DNA of 64,000 nucleotides from positions 186,001 to 250,000 of the forward strand of contig JADJQN010000001.1 of the NCBI GenBank assembly GCA_016712745.1, read 5' to 3'. The notes under the pieces were generated by a model that searched no databases, was not told the DNA's origin, and worked only from the letters and a program-made list of their open reading frames with translations. Position numbers and translations under genes: made by a program. Every line of letters begins with the position of its first letter. Within the stretch, counting starts at the first letter, position 1. This DNA comes from Sandaracinaceae bacterium. Lineage in GTDB: Bacteria; Myxococcota_A; Polyangia; Polyangiales; JADJQN01. Shown piece by piece: positions 34,236-43,655 of the stretch.

Positions 34236-35600
34236 TTAGGGCGCGTGCACTGCGGGGATTCGCAACGTGAAGACAGCGCCATTCGGTTGCGCATTCTCCG
34301 CGTGCACGCTTCCGCCCGCTCGCTCGACGATGGCCTTCGTGATCGCAAGACCGAGTCCCGTTCCGAATCCACTGGCATTGCTAGCGCGAAAGAACGAGTC
34401 AAAAACCTTGGCAAGCTGATCGGCAGGCACGCCTGGGCCTTGATCTTCGAAACGGAGCACGATGAGCGTGCCTTCGCGCACGACCGAAACGCGAAGAACG
34501 CTGCGTGCGGGTGCATAGTTCGCGGCATTTACGAGCAGGTTATCAATCGCCTGCCGAAGCTCGGCCGGCTCCAGCCGAACTGCGGCGCCCACCATGACAT
34601 TTCGCTCGACGCGTAGATTTCTCTCCGCGAGAAGGGCGGACGCAGCGCGCAGCGCTTCGTCGACAATCTCCCCAGCATCCGTCTCCGTGGTGGCTTCGCT
34701 CACGCGTTGAGCTGCGGTCAAGTCGAGCAGCTGCGTGGAGAGATCCGACAAACGCGCCACTTCATTGCGCGTCGTCGCGAGCGCAGCTCGCAGCTGCATC
34801 GGATCGCGATCACGTCGCAGCGCCATGTCGAGTTCGGCCAGCATGATCCCGAGCGGTGTGCGCAGTTCGTGGGCCGCGCGAGCCAAGAACTGCTCCTCCG
34901 CATTGCGAGCCTGGCGCAATTTTTCAAAACTCACCGCCAGAGCCTTCTCGAGCGCGTCGATTTCATCGCGGATAATTTCTGGCGCGTTCCACGTCAACGA
35001 GTTACGCCCGCTCGGTAGGTTCGACGCGATGTTCTCGAGTCGCTCACTCAAGTATCGCGCGAGCCAAAGCCAAAGCATCACCAGTGCGACCAGCACGAAT
35101 CCGAGCAGCACCGTCGTAGTGCGCACGTACGACGACACGGTCTGTTCGAGCGGGCCCAAAGAGCACGACAAGCGCAGAAGGTAGAGGTGCCCAGACGGAG
35201 CGCGCACGCCCACTGCCATCTCGCGGCGAGTTCCGTCGGGCGACGTCCAATAGCTCGGCTTCTGAAGAACATCGCGGGCGCTATGGGGGCCCCGCGCGAC
35301 CGTGCTCTCGTCGGCGGGATCGCTTGCGAGCAGCACGCCTTCCGCGGAAAAGAATGCTCCGCGAGGATCAAGCTCGACGAAGTCGCTCGGAAAGTTGGCG
35401 CGGCCTAAGTGCAGATGCGGATGCTCCTCGGGGTGATCGAAGGCACCGACGCTCTCGACCGCTGCGCGCGCGCGCAATTCACGATCGACCGACGCAAGCA
35501 TTTCCCGTCGAAAAAGCCACCGCGAAGCAACCAGAGCTGCACCAAAGACCAGAGCAGGAACGAGAACACCCAACAGGAGGAGTCGCGTGCGAACCCTCAT
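34236..35600 (-). CDS. Sensor histidine kinase
   Basis: A 454-residue membrane kinase. A transmembrane helix at about residues 7-27 and a second at about 160-182 flank a periplasmic sensor (about 130 residues with many Asp and His, HPEEHPHLHLGRANFPSD). A HAMP-like linker leads to HisKA with the phosphorylated His 244 in AAHELRTPLG, and then HATPase_c (N box NLLVNAANYAP, FEDQGPGVPADQ, GFGTGLGLAITKAIVERAGG). The His- and Asp-rich sensor, together with the metal-pump operon it belongs to, suggests metal sensing. It overlaps the upstream response regulator gene by four bases. Confidence 0.93.
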   Translation of the reverse strand: MRVRTRLLLLGVLVPALVFGAALVASRWLFRREMLASVDRELRARAAVESVGAFDHPEEHPHLHLGRANFPSDFVELDPRGAFFSAEGVLLASDPADESTVARGPHSARDVLQKPSYWTSPDGTRREMAVGVRAPSGHLYLLRLSCSLGPLEQTVSSYVRTTTVLLGFVLVALVMLWLWLARYLSERLENIASNLPSGRNSLTWNAPEIIRDEIDALEKALAVSFEKLRQARNAEEQFLARAAHELRTPLGIMLAELDMALRRDRDPMQLRAALATTRNEVARLSDLSTQLLDLTAAQRVSEATTETDAGEIVDEALRAASALLAERNLRVERNVMVGAAVRLEPAELRQAIDNLLVNAANYAPARSVLRVSVVREGTLIVLRFEDQGPGVPADQLAKVFDSFFRASNASGFGTGLGLAITKAIVERAGGSVHAENAQPNGAVFTLRIPAVHAP

Positions 35601-36274
35601 GCTTGCTTCTTGGCCTTCAAGCGAAATCCGATGCCACGCACGGTTTCAAGAGCAACGTCTTCTGCGCCGACGCGCGCGAGCTTCGTGCGCAGGTAGCCGA
35701 TGTACACGTCGACAACATTCGGCGTGCCGTCAAAGTCGCTGCCCCAAACGTGCGAGAGGATTTCGCTTCGGGCGACGACATCGTTCAAATTCGAGATAAG
35801 CAGCGCGAGCGTTGCGCACTCGCGGCCAGACAAATTTTCCTCGGCGCGGGGGCCGGTTAGGGTGCGCGCGCGAACGTCGAGGTTCACGTCTCCCACCTTC
35901 GACTCCTGGGTACTGCGACCACGGCGAACCAGCGCCGCTACCCGCGCGTGCAGCTCCTCGAGCGCTACCGGCTTCACGACGTAGTCATCAGCTCCAGCGC
36001 GTAAGCCCTGAACCCGCTCGCCAACACTGCCTCGCGCGGAGAGCAAAAGGACGGGGGTGTTCATCCCGCGCGCACGCCAACGGCGTAGCACCTCAACGCC
36101 GTCGAGTTGTGGCAGGACCCAGTCGAGGACCACCGCATCGTATTTTACGCGAAGCGCTTGCTCGAATGCGTCCGCGCCATTCGAGCAGGTGTCGACCATG
36201 AAGCCGTCCTCCGAAAGCGCGCGCGCCAGCACCTGCGCGAGACGATCCTCATCCTCTACCAACAGGAGGCGCAT
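35597..36274 (-). CDS. OmpR-family response regulator
   Basis: A 225-residue two-component regulator. The receiver domain has the phospho-acceptor Asp 51 (VVLDWVLP), the acidic pair VEDED, and the conserved Lys 101 (DYVVKPV). The winged-helix DNA-binding domain follows (LSGRECATLALLISNLNDVVARSEIL, VDVYIGYLRTKL). I chose ATG 36274, which overlaps the pump stop by one base (TGATG). Longer in-frame starts upstream run through the pump gene and are rejected. It is between the RND pump and the histidine kinase in one operon. Confidence 0.94.
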   Translation of the reverse strand: MRLLLVEDEDRLAQVLARALSEDGFMVDTCSNGADAFEQALRVKYDAVVLDWVLPQLDGVEVLRRWRARGMNTPVLLLSARGSVGERVQGLRAGADDYVVKPVALEELHARVAALVRRGRSTQESKVGDVNLDVRARTLTGPRAEENLSGRECATLALLISNLNDVVARSEILSHVWGSDFDGTPNVVDVYIGYLRTKLARVGAEDVALETVRGIGFRLKAKKQA

Positions 36275-39200
36275 CACGCAGCCTTTCGGCGAAAGAACCA
36301 GGGAAACACCGACGGCATGAGCACGAGGGTAGTGAATGTCGAGGTGACAAGTCCACACACGACCACCGTTGCTAGCGGACGCTGGACTTCCGAGCCGATA
36401 CCGGTCGCGAACATCATTGGCACGAATCCAAGGGCTGCCACCAGCGCTGTCATGAGAACCGGGCGCGCGCGATCCACGGCCGCTTCGGCGATGCGCTGCG
36501 CCGCGTCCTCGCTGGCGCTCGCGTGCTGCGTACGCACGAGCAATACCATCCCATTCATCACTGCGATGCCCGACAGTGCGATAAATCCGATGGACGCACT
36601 CACTGACATGGACAGTCCGCGCGCCGCGAGACCCACGACGCCGCCCACGCATGCGAACGGTACGTGAATCATCAGAAGGGTAACGAGCTTTGCATTGCGT
36701 AACACAAAGTACATGAGCGCCAGAATCAGCACGGCGACGATTGGAATCACGAGAGCGAGGCGCGCGCGCGCGGCGTCGAGTGTCTCTGCCTGCCCACCCC
36801 ACTCGAGTCGAAATCCCCGCTTTCCGCGTAGCGCTCGTTCAACCGCTGCCTGCGCGCTATCTACAACTGAGCCCAGGTCCGCGCCTCGCACGTTGAAGCC
36901 GACCATCAGGCGGCGTTCGCCGTCGCGATGCTGGATGATTCCCGGAGCGAGCTCGCTCTGAATCGACGCTACTTGAGCAAGAGTCACGAGCCCGCCGCGC
37001 GAGGTCGTTGTCCGAGCAACGCTCAGGCCACTCAAGGAATCCACGGCGCCCAGGCGCACTAGAAGCGGAATCGTTTGCGGGCCTCGAGATGTGCTCCCGG
37101 CTTCTATGCCAGTTTGCGCCGCCCGCACCGTCGCTAAGACGTCCGCGCCCGAAAGCCCATAGCTCGCCGCCAGTACGGGATCAGGCACGACAGAGACGAC
37201 TTGCACGTTTGTAGGGGCTAGCACGCGAACATCGACTGCGTGGGGAACGTGAGCAAGCGTCTGGGCGATTCGCTCCGCCAGCCGTCGCAGCTCATCGAGG
37301 TTCGAAGTGAATACACTGACCGAAACGTCCGTCACGGATCCGCCGAGTAACTCATTGAAGCGCATCTGAATCGGCTGCGTGAAGGACAGCTCGACATTGG
37401 GATCCTGCTCGCGTACGCGAGCCGAGATCTGATTGATCAGGGCCTCGCGCGTGAGTCCGCTGCGCCATTCTGAGTGCGGCGCAAGCCGTACGAATACGTC
37501 ACCTTGCTCGATGCCCATAATGTCTGTCGCAACGGCGGGGCTTCCGATGCGGGACACGATCTGCCGAATCTCCGGAACGCCGCGGGCAGCACGTTCAAAG
37601 CGAGTCGCATCCTCGATCGCGCTCGAGAGATGGATATCGGGGCTCCGCGTGGTCTGGATGACGAGGTCGCCTTCGTCCAACGTCGGAGCAAGCTCTGCGC
37701 CGAGGCGGCTGAGAACGAAACCGCCAACGCCAAGGGTGACCAACGCGACGCCTGCGATCCACGCACCTCTGCGTTGCACACGCGCAAGAACCTGCGGATA
37801 GAAGCGCGCGATTAGCTTCGCCACCCACGAACCGCGTGTCGGCCACTTGCCGCGCATCGCCGCCGATAGCGCAGCGGGCACGAAAGTGAGCGAGAGAATC
37901 AACGCTGTGCCGAGCGCGAAAAGCACGACCAGTGCCATCGGCCTGAACATTTTCCCGTCGACACCTGTGAGGGCTACGACGGGCACATAGACGAGAGAAA
38001 TCGTTAGCATCGCGAAGAGCGTGGGACGCGCCACCGAAGCGCAGGTGCGCGCAAGCCAGTCCGACTCGTTTTCTTCGGGGCGCCGAGATTCGGTCAGTCG
38101 TGCGTGGAACGCGTGCTCTACGAGTACAACGGCTCCGTCCACAATAAGCCCGAAGTCGAGGGCACCCAGGCTCATAAGGTTTCCAGGGATTCCAAACAGG
38201 CGCATGCACGTGGCCGCGCCAATCATCGCCAAGGGGATTACGCTCGCGACTACTAGGCCCGCGCGAATACTTCCAAGCGTCAGCAGCAAGACGAGTACGA
38301 CGAGTGCACCGCCTTCCGCGAGGTTGCGCGCGACCGTCTTTAGCGTGGCGACAACAAGCTGACTTCGATCGTAGATCGGAATGATACGTACGCCCTCGGG
38401 CAGCGTGCGTTCGACGCTCGGCATGGTGTCCTGGATGCGATTCACGACCTCGAGGGCGTTGTCGTGCAATAGCATTTGGGCCATCACATAGACCACCTCG
38501 CCGCGACCATTGAACGTTGCGGCCCCAAGCCGCGGACGCATGGTTTCTTCGATGCGCGCGAGATCGCCGACGCGGACCGCATCACCGCTGTCAGTTAGAA
38601 CGCGCAGCGCCGCGACGTCCTCCACTCCTTGCGGTCTGGCGAGGCCGCGCAAAAGGAGCTGGCCTACGCCGTTGTGGATACTGCCCCCCGGAGCGACACC
38701 AAGTTGTAGCCGAATTTGTTCGGAGAATGCGGCGAGGGTGAGGTGTCGATCCGCCAGGCGCGCCACGTCCACAGTGAGCGAGATGGCACGCTCGCCTCCG
38801 CCCCAGGAGTTCACCTCCACCACGCCCGGCACGCGCCTTAGTGCCGGCCCGACCCGATAGCGCGCGATCTCAGAGAGCTCGAGTTGGGAGTGCAAATCCG
38901 ACGTCAGGGCGAAGTGAACGATTTCGCCAAGGCCGCCGGTTAGGGGAGCCAACTCCGGCGCATCGACGCCCGCAGGAAGGCGCTCACGCACGCCTTGCAG
39001 GCGCTCGGTAATCTGCTGGCGCGCAGACAGCGGCGCCACCGTGTCGTCAAAGACGGCGGTGACCGATGAGATCCCGTAGCGCGAGATACTGCGCACTTCG
39101 GCAAGCCCTGGAACACCAACGATTGCAAGCTCGATAGGCGTAGTGACTCGTTGCTCGATTTCCTCCGGTGCAAAACCCTGCGCGAGCGTCAGCACGATCA

Positions 39201-39339
39201 CCTGGTTCGATGTGACGTCCGGCAGCGCGTCTAACGTCACTCCGCGCGCCGCGTAGGTGCCGACAACCGCGAGCAGCACGGTCGCGGCAAGTACGGCGTA
39301 GGCGTGTCTTACGCACGCCCGAACAACGTATTCAATCAC
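36274..39339 (-). CDS. CzcA/CusA-type RND heavy-metal efflux pump
   Basis: A 1,021-residue inner-membrane RND transporter. It has the heavy-metal RND sequence DALPDVTSNQVIVLTLAQGFAPEEIEQ near the start, two repeats of large periplasmic loops, and the conserved transmembrane segments including FGLIVDGAVVLVEHAF and GIAVMNGMVLLVRTQHASASE. Twelve membrane helices are expected. With the fusion protein and TolC-family gene that overlap it, it forms a tripartite pump. The substrate ion (Cu, Ag, Zn, Cd, Co, Ni) cannot be decided from the visible sequence. The start ATG 39339 overlaps the fusion-protein gene by four bases. Confidence 0.95.
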   Translation of the reverse strand: MIEYVVRACVRHAYAVLAATVLLAVVGTYAARGVTLDALPDVTSNQVIVLTLAQGFAPEEIEQRVTTPIELAIVGVPGLAEVRSISRYGISSVTAVFDDTVAPLSARQQITERLQGVRERLPAGVDAPELAPLTGGLGEIVHFALTSDLHSQLELSEIARYRVGPALRRVPGVVEVNSWGGGERAISLTVDVARLADRHLTLAAFSEQIRLQLGVAPGGSIHNGVGQLLLRGLARPQGVEDVAALRVLTDSGDAVRVGDLARIEETMRPRLGAATFNGRGEVVYVMAQMLLHDNALEVVNRIQDTMPSVERTLPEGVRIIPIYDRSQLVVATLKTVARNLAEGGALVVLVLLLTLGSIRAGLVVASVIPLAMIGAATCMRLFGIPGNLMSLGALDFGLIVDGAVVLVEHAFHARLTESRRPEENESDWLARTCASVARPTLFAMLTISLVYVPVVALTGVDGKMFRPMALVVLFALGTALILSLTFVPAALSAAMRGKWPTRGSWVAKLIARFYPQVLARVQRRGAWIAGVALVTLGVGGFVLSRLGAELAPTLDEGDLVIQTTRSPDIHLSSAIEDATRFERAARGVPEIRQIVSRIGSPAVATDIMGIEQGDVFVRLAPHSEWRSGLTREALINQISARVREQDPNVELSFTQPIQMRFNELLGGSVTDVSVSVFTSNLDELRRLAERIAQTLAHVPHAVDVRVLAPTNVQVVSVVPDPVLAASYGLSGADVLATVRAAQTGIEAGSTSRGPQTIPLLVRLGAVDSLSGLSVARTTTSRGGLVTLAQVASIQSELAPGIIQHRDGERRLMVGFNVRGADLGSVVDSAQAAVERALRGKRGFRLEWGGQAETLDAARARLALVIPIVAVLILALMYFVLRNAKLVTLLMIHVPFACVGGVVGLAARGLSMSVSASIGFIALSGIAVMNGMVLLVRTQHASASEDAAQRIAEAAVDRARPVLMTALVAALGFVPMMFATGIGSEVQRPLATVVVCGLVTSTFTTLVLMPSVFPWFFRRKAA

Positions 39340-40343
39340 GGAGTCCTCGCGCGAAGCGCGACGAAGTCGTCCTCGGCAAGCTGCCCCCGAACCACCGAGA
39401 ACGTGCCAACACTAAAAAGACGCTGAACGGTTTGAACTCCGTGTGCTCGAGTGCGAACGCGCACCGAGTCGCTCGTAGTTTCAAGTGCATCATCCGGCAC
39501 AAGCCACGCGTCGTCGACTACCGCCCTCAGTGAAGCCGTCGCACCCGCGATGCCGGGCGTGCCTTGCGCATCGAACCACGCGAGTTGCATGCCGTCGTCA
39601 GCGCTAACCTCGGGTGCAAGTCCCACGAAGACGAGACTGTGTCGCGTTCCGTCCTCTTGCGTCCACTCGACGGGCGTGTCCGGGCCAATGCGGAAGGGAA
39701 GCCGAGCTTCGATACGACGGCCGTGCGCGGCCACGATCGACACCAAAGCGCCTGAGCTTTGGTCAACGGTTTGTCCCAGTTGGGCGCGAATGCTCGTTAC
39801 GATACCGGCGATTGGCGCATGCAGCTCGGCGTGGTCGCCACGCATCACTACGCCACTCTGGGTGATCGCGCGCAGCTGCGAGTCAGCTTCAGCTTGGCTC
39901 GCTTGCGCTTCGGCGAGGCGCATTCGAACATCTGCAACGTCTCCTCCGCGAACAAGCCCTTCGCGCTGAAGCTCCTGCAGGCGAGCGAGTCGCTCGGTGT
40001 ACGCGCGACTTCGTAGTTGCGCTGCGGCGCGCGCGCCTCTCGCTTCGACGGCATCGGGCAGGGCCAGCGAAAGCAGGAGTTGCCCCTGCTGAACTTCGCT
40101 TCCCGGCTGAACGTGGACGGCAAGAACTGTCGCGCGCGTGGGCGAAGCCAGTTCGGCGTGGCCACTCGCGTCATGAATCCAACGACCCGCGAAGCGCAGC
40201 GACGGCGATCCGCGTGCTGACTCGACGCGCACCCAACGCTCGGTGACGATTGGACCTGCGCTCTCCTCGTCTTCCTGGCGCTGCACGGCCCCCGAGCATC
40301 CGAGGAGGCTCCAACATACCGCGAGGATTAGCGCGCATCTCAT
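39336..40343 (-). CDS. RND membrane-fusion (HlyD-family) lipoprotein
   Basis: A 335-residue periplasmic adaptor. The lipobox LLGC anchors it. The order is typical: biotinyl-lipoyl half (LASPTRATVLAVHVQPGSEVQQGQLLLSL), a helical hairpin with coiled coil (ARAAAQLRSRAYTERLARLQELQREGLV), the second lipoyl half (ELHAPIAGIVTSI) and a beta-barrel domain. It bridges the CzcA-like pump and the TolC-like channel. Start overlaps the TolC-family gene by four bases. Confidence 0.92.
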   Translation of the reverse strand: MRCALILAVCWSLLGCSGAVQRQEDEESAGPIVTERWVRVESARGSPSLRFAGRWIHDASGHAELASPTRATVLAVHVQPGSEVQQGQLLLSLALPDAVEARGARAAAQLRSRAYTERLARLQELQREGLVRGGDVADVRMRLAEAQASQAEADSQLRAITQSGVVMRGDHAELHAPIAGIVTSIRAQLGQTVDQSSGALVSIVAAHGRRIEARLPFRIGPDTPVEWTQEDGTRHSLVFVGLAPEVSADDGMQLAWFDAQGTPGIAGATASLRAVVDDAWLVPDDALETTSDSVRVRTRAHGVQTVQRLFSVGTFSVVRGQLAEDDFVALRARTP

Positions 40344-41614
40344 TGCGATGGAGCTCCCAGCGCTCCGTCGAGCTCGATAAAGATCTGGCGCGCGAGGGTC
40401 TCGTCGCCATGCACGGCTAGCTCGCGCACACGACCGGTAAGCGACGCGCGACGCGCCCGAAACACTTCGAGCATCGTGGATTCGCCCGCGGCGAACAGGC
40501 GTTCCCGTTCCGCCAGCTCAAGCGCAAGCGCAGGAACCCAACGCTCCGCAACTTGGGCGCGCGTGAGCGCCGAGTGGTCAAGCTCGTGCAATACTTCCTC
40601 GAAATCAACCGCGCGTTGCCGCGCGCGCGTCTCAGCACGGCCGAGCGCTGCGTCGGCCTCGGCGTTTAGCATCGCGGACTCACGCGCGCCGCGCCCTGTC
40701 GTGGGGAACGTGAACGCGAGCGCCGCGAGCACGGCGATTCCGCTCGGCGTCGTTCGATCGACTATCGCTCCCAAACCGATTCGCATCGCGTTCTGCGCTG
40801 TTGCTTGCTCCGCGCGCGCACGAAACGCCGTCGCGCCGGCGACTAGCGCAACGAGCTCGGGGTCACGTCGCACGCGAGCTACGAGCGCCTGCCGCGCTTC
40901 GCTATCGGGCATGGGGCGTTGCGGCAAGTCGCCGGCCGTGGTCAGCGCCACGTCTTCCGTTTCAAGCACACGCTCAAGGTCATGCTGCGCATGCGTGCGA
41001 CTGGCCTCCGTGTCCAAGATCATCACGCGCAATTCTTCGCAGTAGCTCGTGGCGTCAAGGACGTCCGCACGCAGGAGCTCGCCAAGGTCGAGCCCGCGCT
41101 CTGCGGAAGCCATCGCGCGCTGTGCCGCAACGAGCTCTTCACGCAGCAGCGCGAGTTCGTGCTCAGCCACCCACAGACGTATCCATGCAGCGCCCGCGCG
41201 CAGGCGTTGGTTCAGTCGCACAAACGCAAGCTCCTGCGCGCGCGCCATGGACTCGGAATCGACAACGGAGCGATGCGCGTCGCCGAGCCCGCGCGTGGAG
41301 AAATGCTGAAGCACGCCAATGCGTCCTTGAAAGGCTGTGCTGGGAAGTAGCTGTGCTCCCGCCTCGACGCTCACTTGCAAGTCATCGGGGAGTGCATTGG
41401 TATGGTCGCGTGCAACTCGCAAGCGCGATTGACTTTGTGCGAGTCCGGCTATCTCACGCGAGTCCGTCGCTACATCCAACGCTTCGTCGAAGCGAAGCGC
41501 GTGAGTAGTTGCGCGCTCATGCGCAGCTTCGTCGATATCTTGCGGTCGGTCCTGCGCGTGCGCTTGCGCGCACACAGCGAAGACAGAGATAGCGAGGAGG
41601 GCTCGGATTACCAC
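40340..41614 (-). CDS. TolC/CusC-family outer-membrane channel
   Basis: An outer-membrane efflux protein of about 424 residues. A signal peptide (VIRALLAISVFAVCAQAHA) is present from GTG 41614. The long, charged helical repeats (ELVAAQRAMASAERGLDLGELLRADVLDA, DFEEVLHELDHSALTRAQVAERWVPALALEL) are the two halves of the TolC fold. It opens the operon. An upstream TTG at 41701 would add 29 residues that do not look like a signal peptide, so the GTG is preferred. A candidate regulator site lies just upstream. Confidence 0.88.
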   Translation of the reverse strand: MVIRALLAISVFAVCAQAHAQDRPQDIDEAAHERATTHALRFDEALDVATDSREIAGLAQSQSRLRVARDHTNALPDDLQVSVEAGAQLLPSTAFQGRIGVLQHFSTRGLGDAHRSVVDSESMARAQELAFVRLNQRLRAGAAWIRLWVAEHELALLREELVAAQRAMASAERGLDLGELLRADVLDATSYCEELRVMILDTEASRTHAQHDLERVLETEDVALTTAGDLPQRPMPDSEARQALVARVRRDPELVALVAGATAFRARAEQATAQNAMRIGLGAIVDRTTPSGIAVLAALAFTFPTTGRGARESAMLNAEADAALGRAETRARQRAVDFEEVLHELDHSALTRAQVAERWVPALALELAERERLFAAGESTMLEVFRARRASLTGRVRELAVHGDETLARQIFIELDGALGAPSQ

Positions 41615-41648
41615 CCCCCGAGCGTAGGTCCACTGGGCATGCACTTCC

Positions 41649-41664
41649 TGAGATGCGTATGAGA
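41649..41664. promoter_or_regulatory. Candidate response-regulator direct repeat upstream of the efflux operon
   Basis: On the plus strand TGAGA occurs at 41649-41653 and again at 41660-41664, an 11-base period, about 35 bases upstream of the GTG 41614 (minus strand). OmpR-family regulators typically bind direct repeats spaced about one helical turn apart. The site is short and only two half-sites are seen, so this is a weak call. Confidence 0.3.
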
Positions 41665-41713
41665 ATCTTCTTAGGAGCGCCGAACTGCGCTGTCGCTTCA
41701 AAATACGCGGGTT

Positions 41714-42070
41714 TTAGAACGCGTCCTCGAAGTAGGTCAGGGTGCCTTGCGGTGTATCGAAGACAACCGAGGCTGCATCAAAGCGAACGAGCGAGGTGCC
41801 AACGCGAGTTTTGGCCAGCCATTGTGCCGTCGCGCGCCGAATGCGTTCGACCTTGGCGCGATCGATGGACTCAATTGGATGCATGAAGCAAGCGTTCATG
41901 CGCGCCCGAACTTCGCACACGACCAGTAGGGCGCCGCGCCGCGCGATGAGATCAATCTCGAGGCGCCCGACTCGCGCGTTGCGAGCAACGACGCTGAAGC
42001 CCTTCGCTTCAAGCAGCTGCGCGACCATGGTCTCGGCGCGTCTTCCCAGTTCATCGCGTGCTTTGGTCAC
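41714..42070 (-). CDS. YraN/UPF0102-family endonuclease-like protein
   Basis: A 118-residue protein with the conserved core of the UPF0102 family: GRRAETMVAQLLEAKGFSVVARNAR, then EIDLIARRGALLVVCEVRAR, which contains the nuclease-like E-D...E-x-(K/R) signature, and a C-terminal beta-strand region. Family members are restriction-endonuclease-fold proteins of unknown cellular role. The start ATG 42070 is the natural one. It lies 99 bases upstream of the efflux operon on the same strand but is probably not functionally tied to it. Confidence 0.88.
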   Translation of the reverse strand: MTKARDELGRRAETMVAQLLEAKGFSVVARNARVGRLEIDLIARRGALLVVCEVRARMNACFMHPIESIDRAKVERIRRATAQWLAKTRVGTSLVRFDAASVVFDTPQGTLTYFEDAF

Positions 42071-42117
42071 GCGAGCTTATCGCGCAGGTCCACGTGCAGT
42101 TGCGCGCTTGGCGATGC

Positions 42118-43185
42118 CTACGAACCGAGGTGCGCGACCAGCTCATTGAAGGCGGCAAGACGACGCGTTTGGAAATCGTTCATCGACGATTGGCCCGACG
42201 CGAGTGAGCTCAAGCGGGTACGGTAGTGGTCGACCCAATACGCGAAATCCGATCGAGACGCGATCCGCGCGAGTGCAAGCGCGTAACACGCCTGCGCTTC
42301 CCAGTTATTGAGGAACTCGCGCACGTCGGATGAACGGTCGTCGTGGAAATAGCCATCTACTTCCCGCGCAGTGGTGAGGCGATTCAAAATGGGCATCACG
42401 AATCGGTCGAACGACGCGGGCACGTCCTTCATCGCCGAATCCAGACAGCTTCGATGACAAATCGCGTACTCACGCGTCGCCGCATACGCGTCTTCCGGCA
42501 GCTCGCTTCTGGTTACCCTATGCAGTGCGAAGGGCTCGCATTGAATGGCAGGGAGCTCTGCCGCTGCGCACCCGACGCTACGAAGCATCTGAGCGGCTTC
42601 GTCCACTTCGACTTCGACGCGTGCTTGCGGGTGACTCGTTCGCATTTCCAAGAAGACGACGCGTTGCTTGCCCGTTTCCACTGCACGCTCGAAACACACG
42701 AAGCCGCGAACCGCCTTCTTCGTCTTGGCGAACCCATGCGATTCGAAGTAGGGCGTAAGCGCCGCGACGAACTCCTTTCGAGCCGCTGCGGGGTTGGTGC
42801 GTGGTTCGCGGGCAGGGTCAGCGGGGGCGCTGGGCGCGCGCAACGTAGTACTTTGCGGATCGAACACCGAGAGTCCGTGCTTCTTCGCGAGTCGATTAAC
42901 GAAGTCGGCAACGTCGGCAGCGACTGACCACGCGATGGGCATGAGGACATGCCGCGATGAACGATCCAGCGTGGCCGCCCACGGTGAGATTTCATCATTG
43001 TCTCCGGTTAGCTCCGGATACTTCTTCACGAGCGCTCGATAGAACGCGTCGAGTTTTCGACTCTCGGTCAGTTCCACGCCTATCAGAGCTGCCGCCGGCG
43101 CTTTGCAGAGACACGAATAGACCTCAAGCGCTTTTTCATCCGACATGCTCGATGCCGGAAGGAAGACCGCGAGATCAAAACTCAA
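42118..43185 (-). CDS. Protein of unknown function (DUF4304-like segment)
   Basis: A 355-residue cytoplasmic protein. The beginning MSFDLAVFLPASSMSDEKALEVY is of a kind found at the start of a bacterial family of unknown function. The middle (EFVAALTPYFESHGFAKTKKAVRGFVCFERAVETGKQRVVFLEM) resembles the DUF4304 fold, where an N-terminal helix precedes beta-strands. The C-terminal part is helical. The start is TTG 43185; there is no ATG or GTG nearby that keeps the conserved opening, so TTG seems right. It lies 26 bases from the lipoprotein gene upstream. Function unknown. Confidence 0.65.
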   Translation of the reverse strand: MSFDLAVFLPASSMSDEKALEVYSCLCKAPAAALIGVELTESRKLDAFYRALVKKYPELTGDNDEISPWAATLDRSSRHVLMPIAWSVAADVADFVNRLAKKHGLSVFDPQSTTLRAPSAPADPAREPRTNPAAARKEFVAALTPYFESHGFAKTKKAVRGFVCFERAVETGKQRVVFLEMRTSHPQARVEVEVDEAAQMLRSVGCAAAELPAIQCEPFALHRVTRSELPEDAYAATREYAICHRSCLDSAMKDVPASFDRFVMPILNRLTTAREVDGYFHDDRSSDVREFLNNWEAQACYALALARIASRSDFAYWVDHYRTRLSSLASGQSSMNDFQTRRLAAFNELVAHLGS

Positions 43186-43211
43186 CGCGGAATCCGAACT
43201 CCATCAAGGGC

Positions 43212-43655
43212 TCAGCCCTCGCCGCCGGTCTCTGTCCCTGCGCGAACGCAGTAGCTGCCTTGGATACCCGCGCCGCCGCTCTTGATGACGGGATCGCAAA
43301 CGAAGCCCTCAGGACATTCGCAGAACTCGGCGGTACCCGGAGGACCGTCGCAACGGCACGTGCAGTAAACGCGCGCTTCAATGTCGGCCGCGTTCACACA
43401 GTTTGCGGGCTGAGTGGACGAGCCATCGCACACCACGTTCGGATCTCCGTTGATGCGGTTCACGATGCAAACACGTGTCCGGCACTGAACCGAGCTCGTC
43501 TCCAAGTACGCTTCTGAATCGCGGAAGCCGGGAAGCATCGTGCCGTTGGTTGGCACGCTTTCCGGCCGGCAGGGGTCCCCCACGCCGATGGATTGGCAGC
43601 CGAATAGACAACCCGCAAGGATCAGGTTCGTCAGAAAGAGCGAAGCGCGCACCAT
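43212..43655 (-). CDS. Small cysteine-rich lipoprotein
   Basis: A 147-residue exported protein. The signal peptide ends in LAGCLFGC, either Cys being a lipidation site. The mature part has about a dozen Cys residues (VYCTCRCDG, CECPEGFVC, TRVCIVNR), giving a disulfide-rich EGF-like or toxin-like look. A GAG-rich ribosome site precedes the start. It is the first gene of its strand group and divergent from the Glt-like cluster. The family is not recognised. Confidence 0.75.
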   Translation of the reverse strand: MVRASLFLTNLILAGCLFGCQSIGVGDPCRPESVPTNGTMLPGFRDSEAYLETSSVQCRTRVCIVNRINGDPNVVCDGSSTQPANCVNAADIEARVYCTCRCDGPPGTAEFCECPEGFVCDPVIKSGGAGIQGSYCVRAGTETGGEG

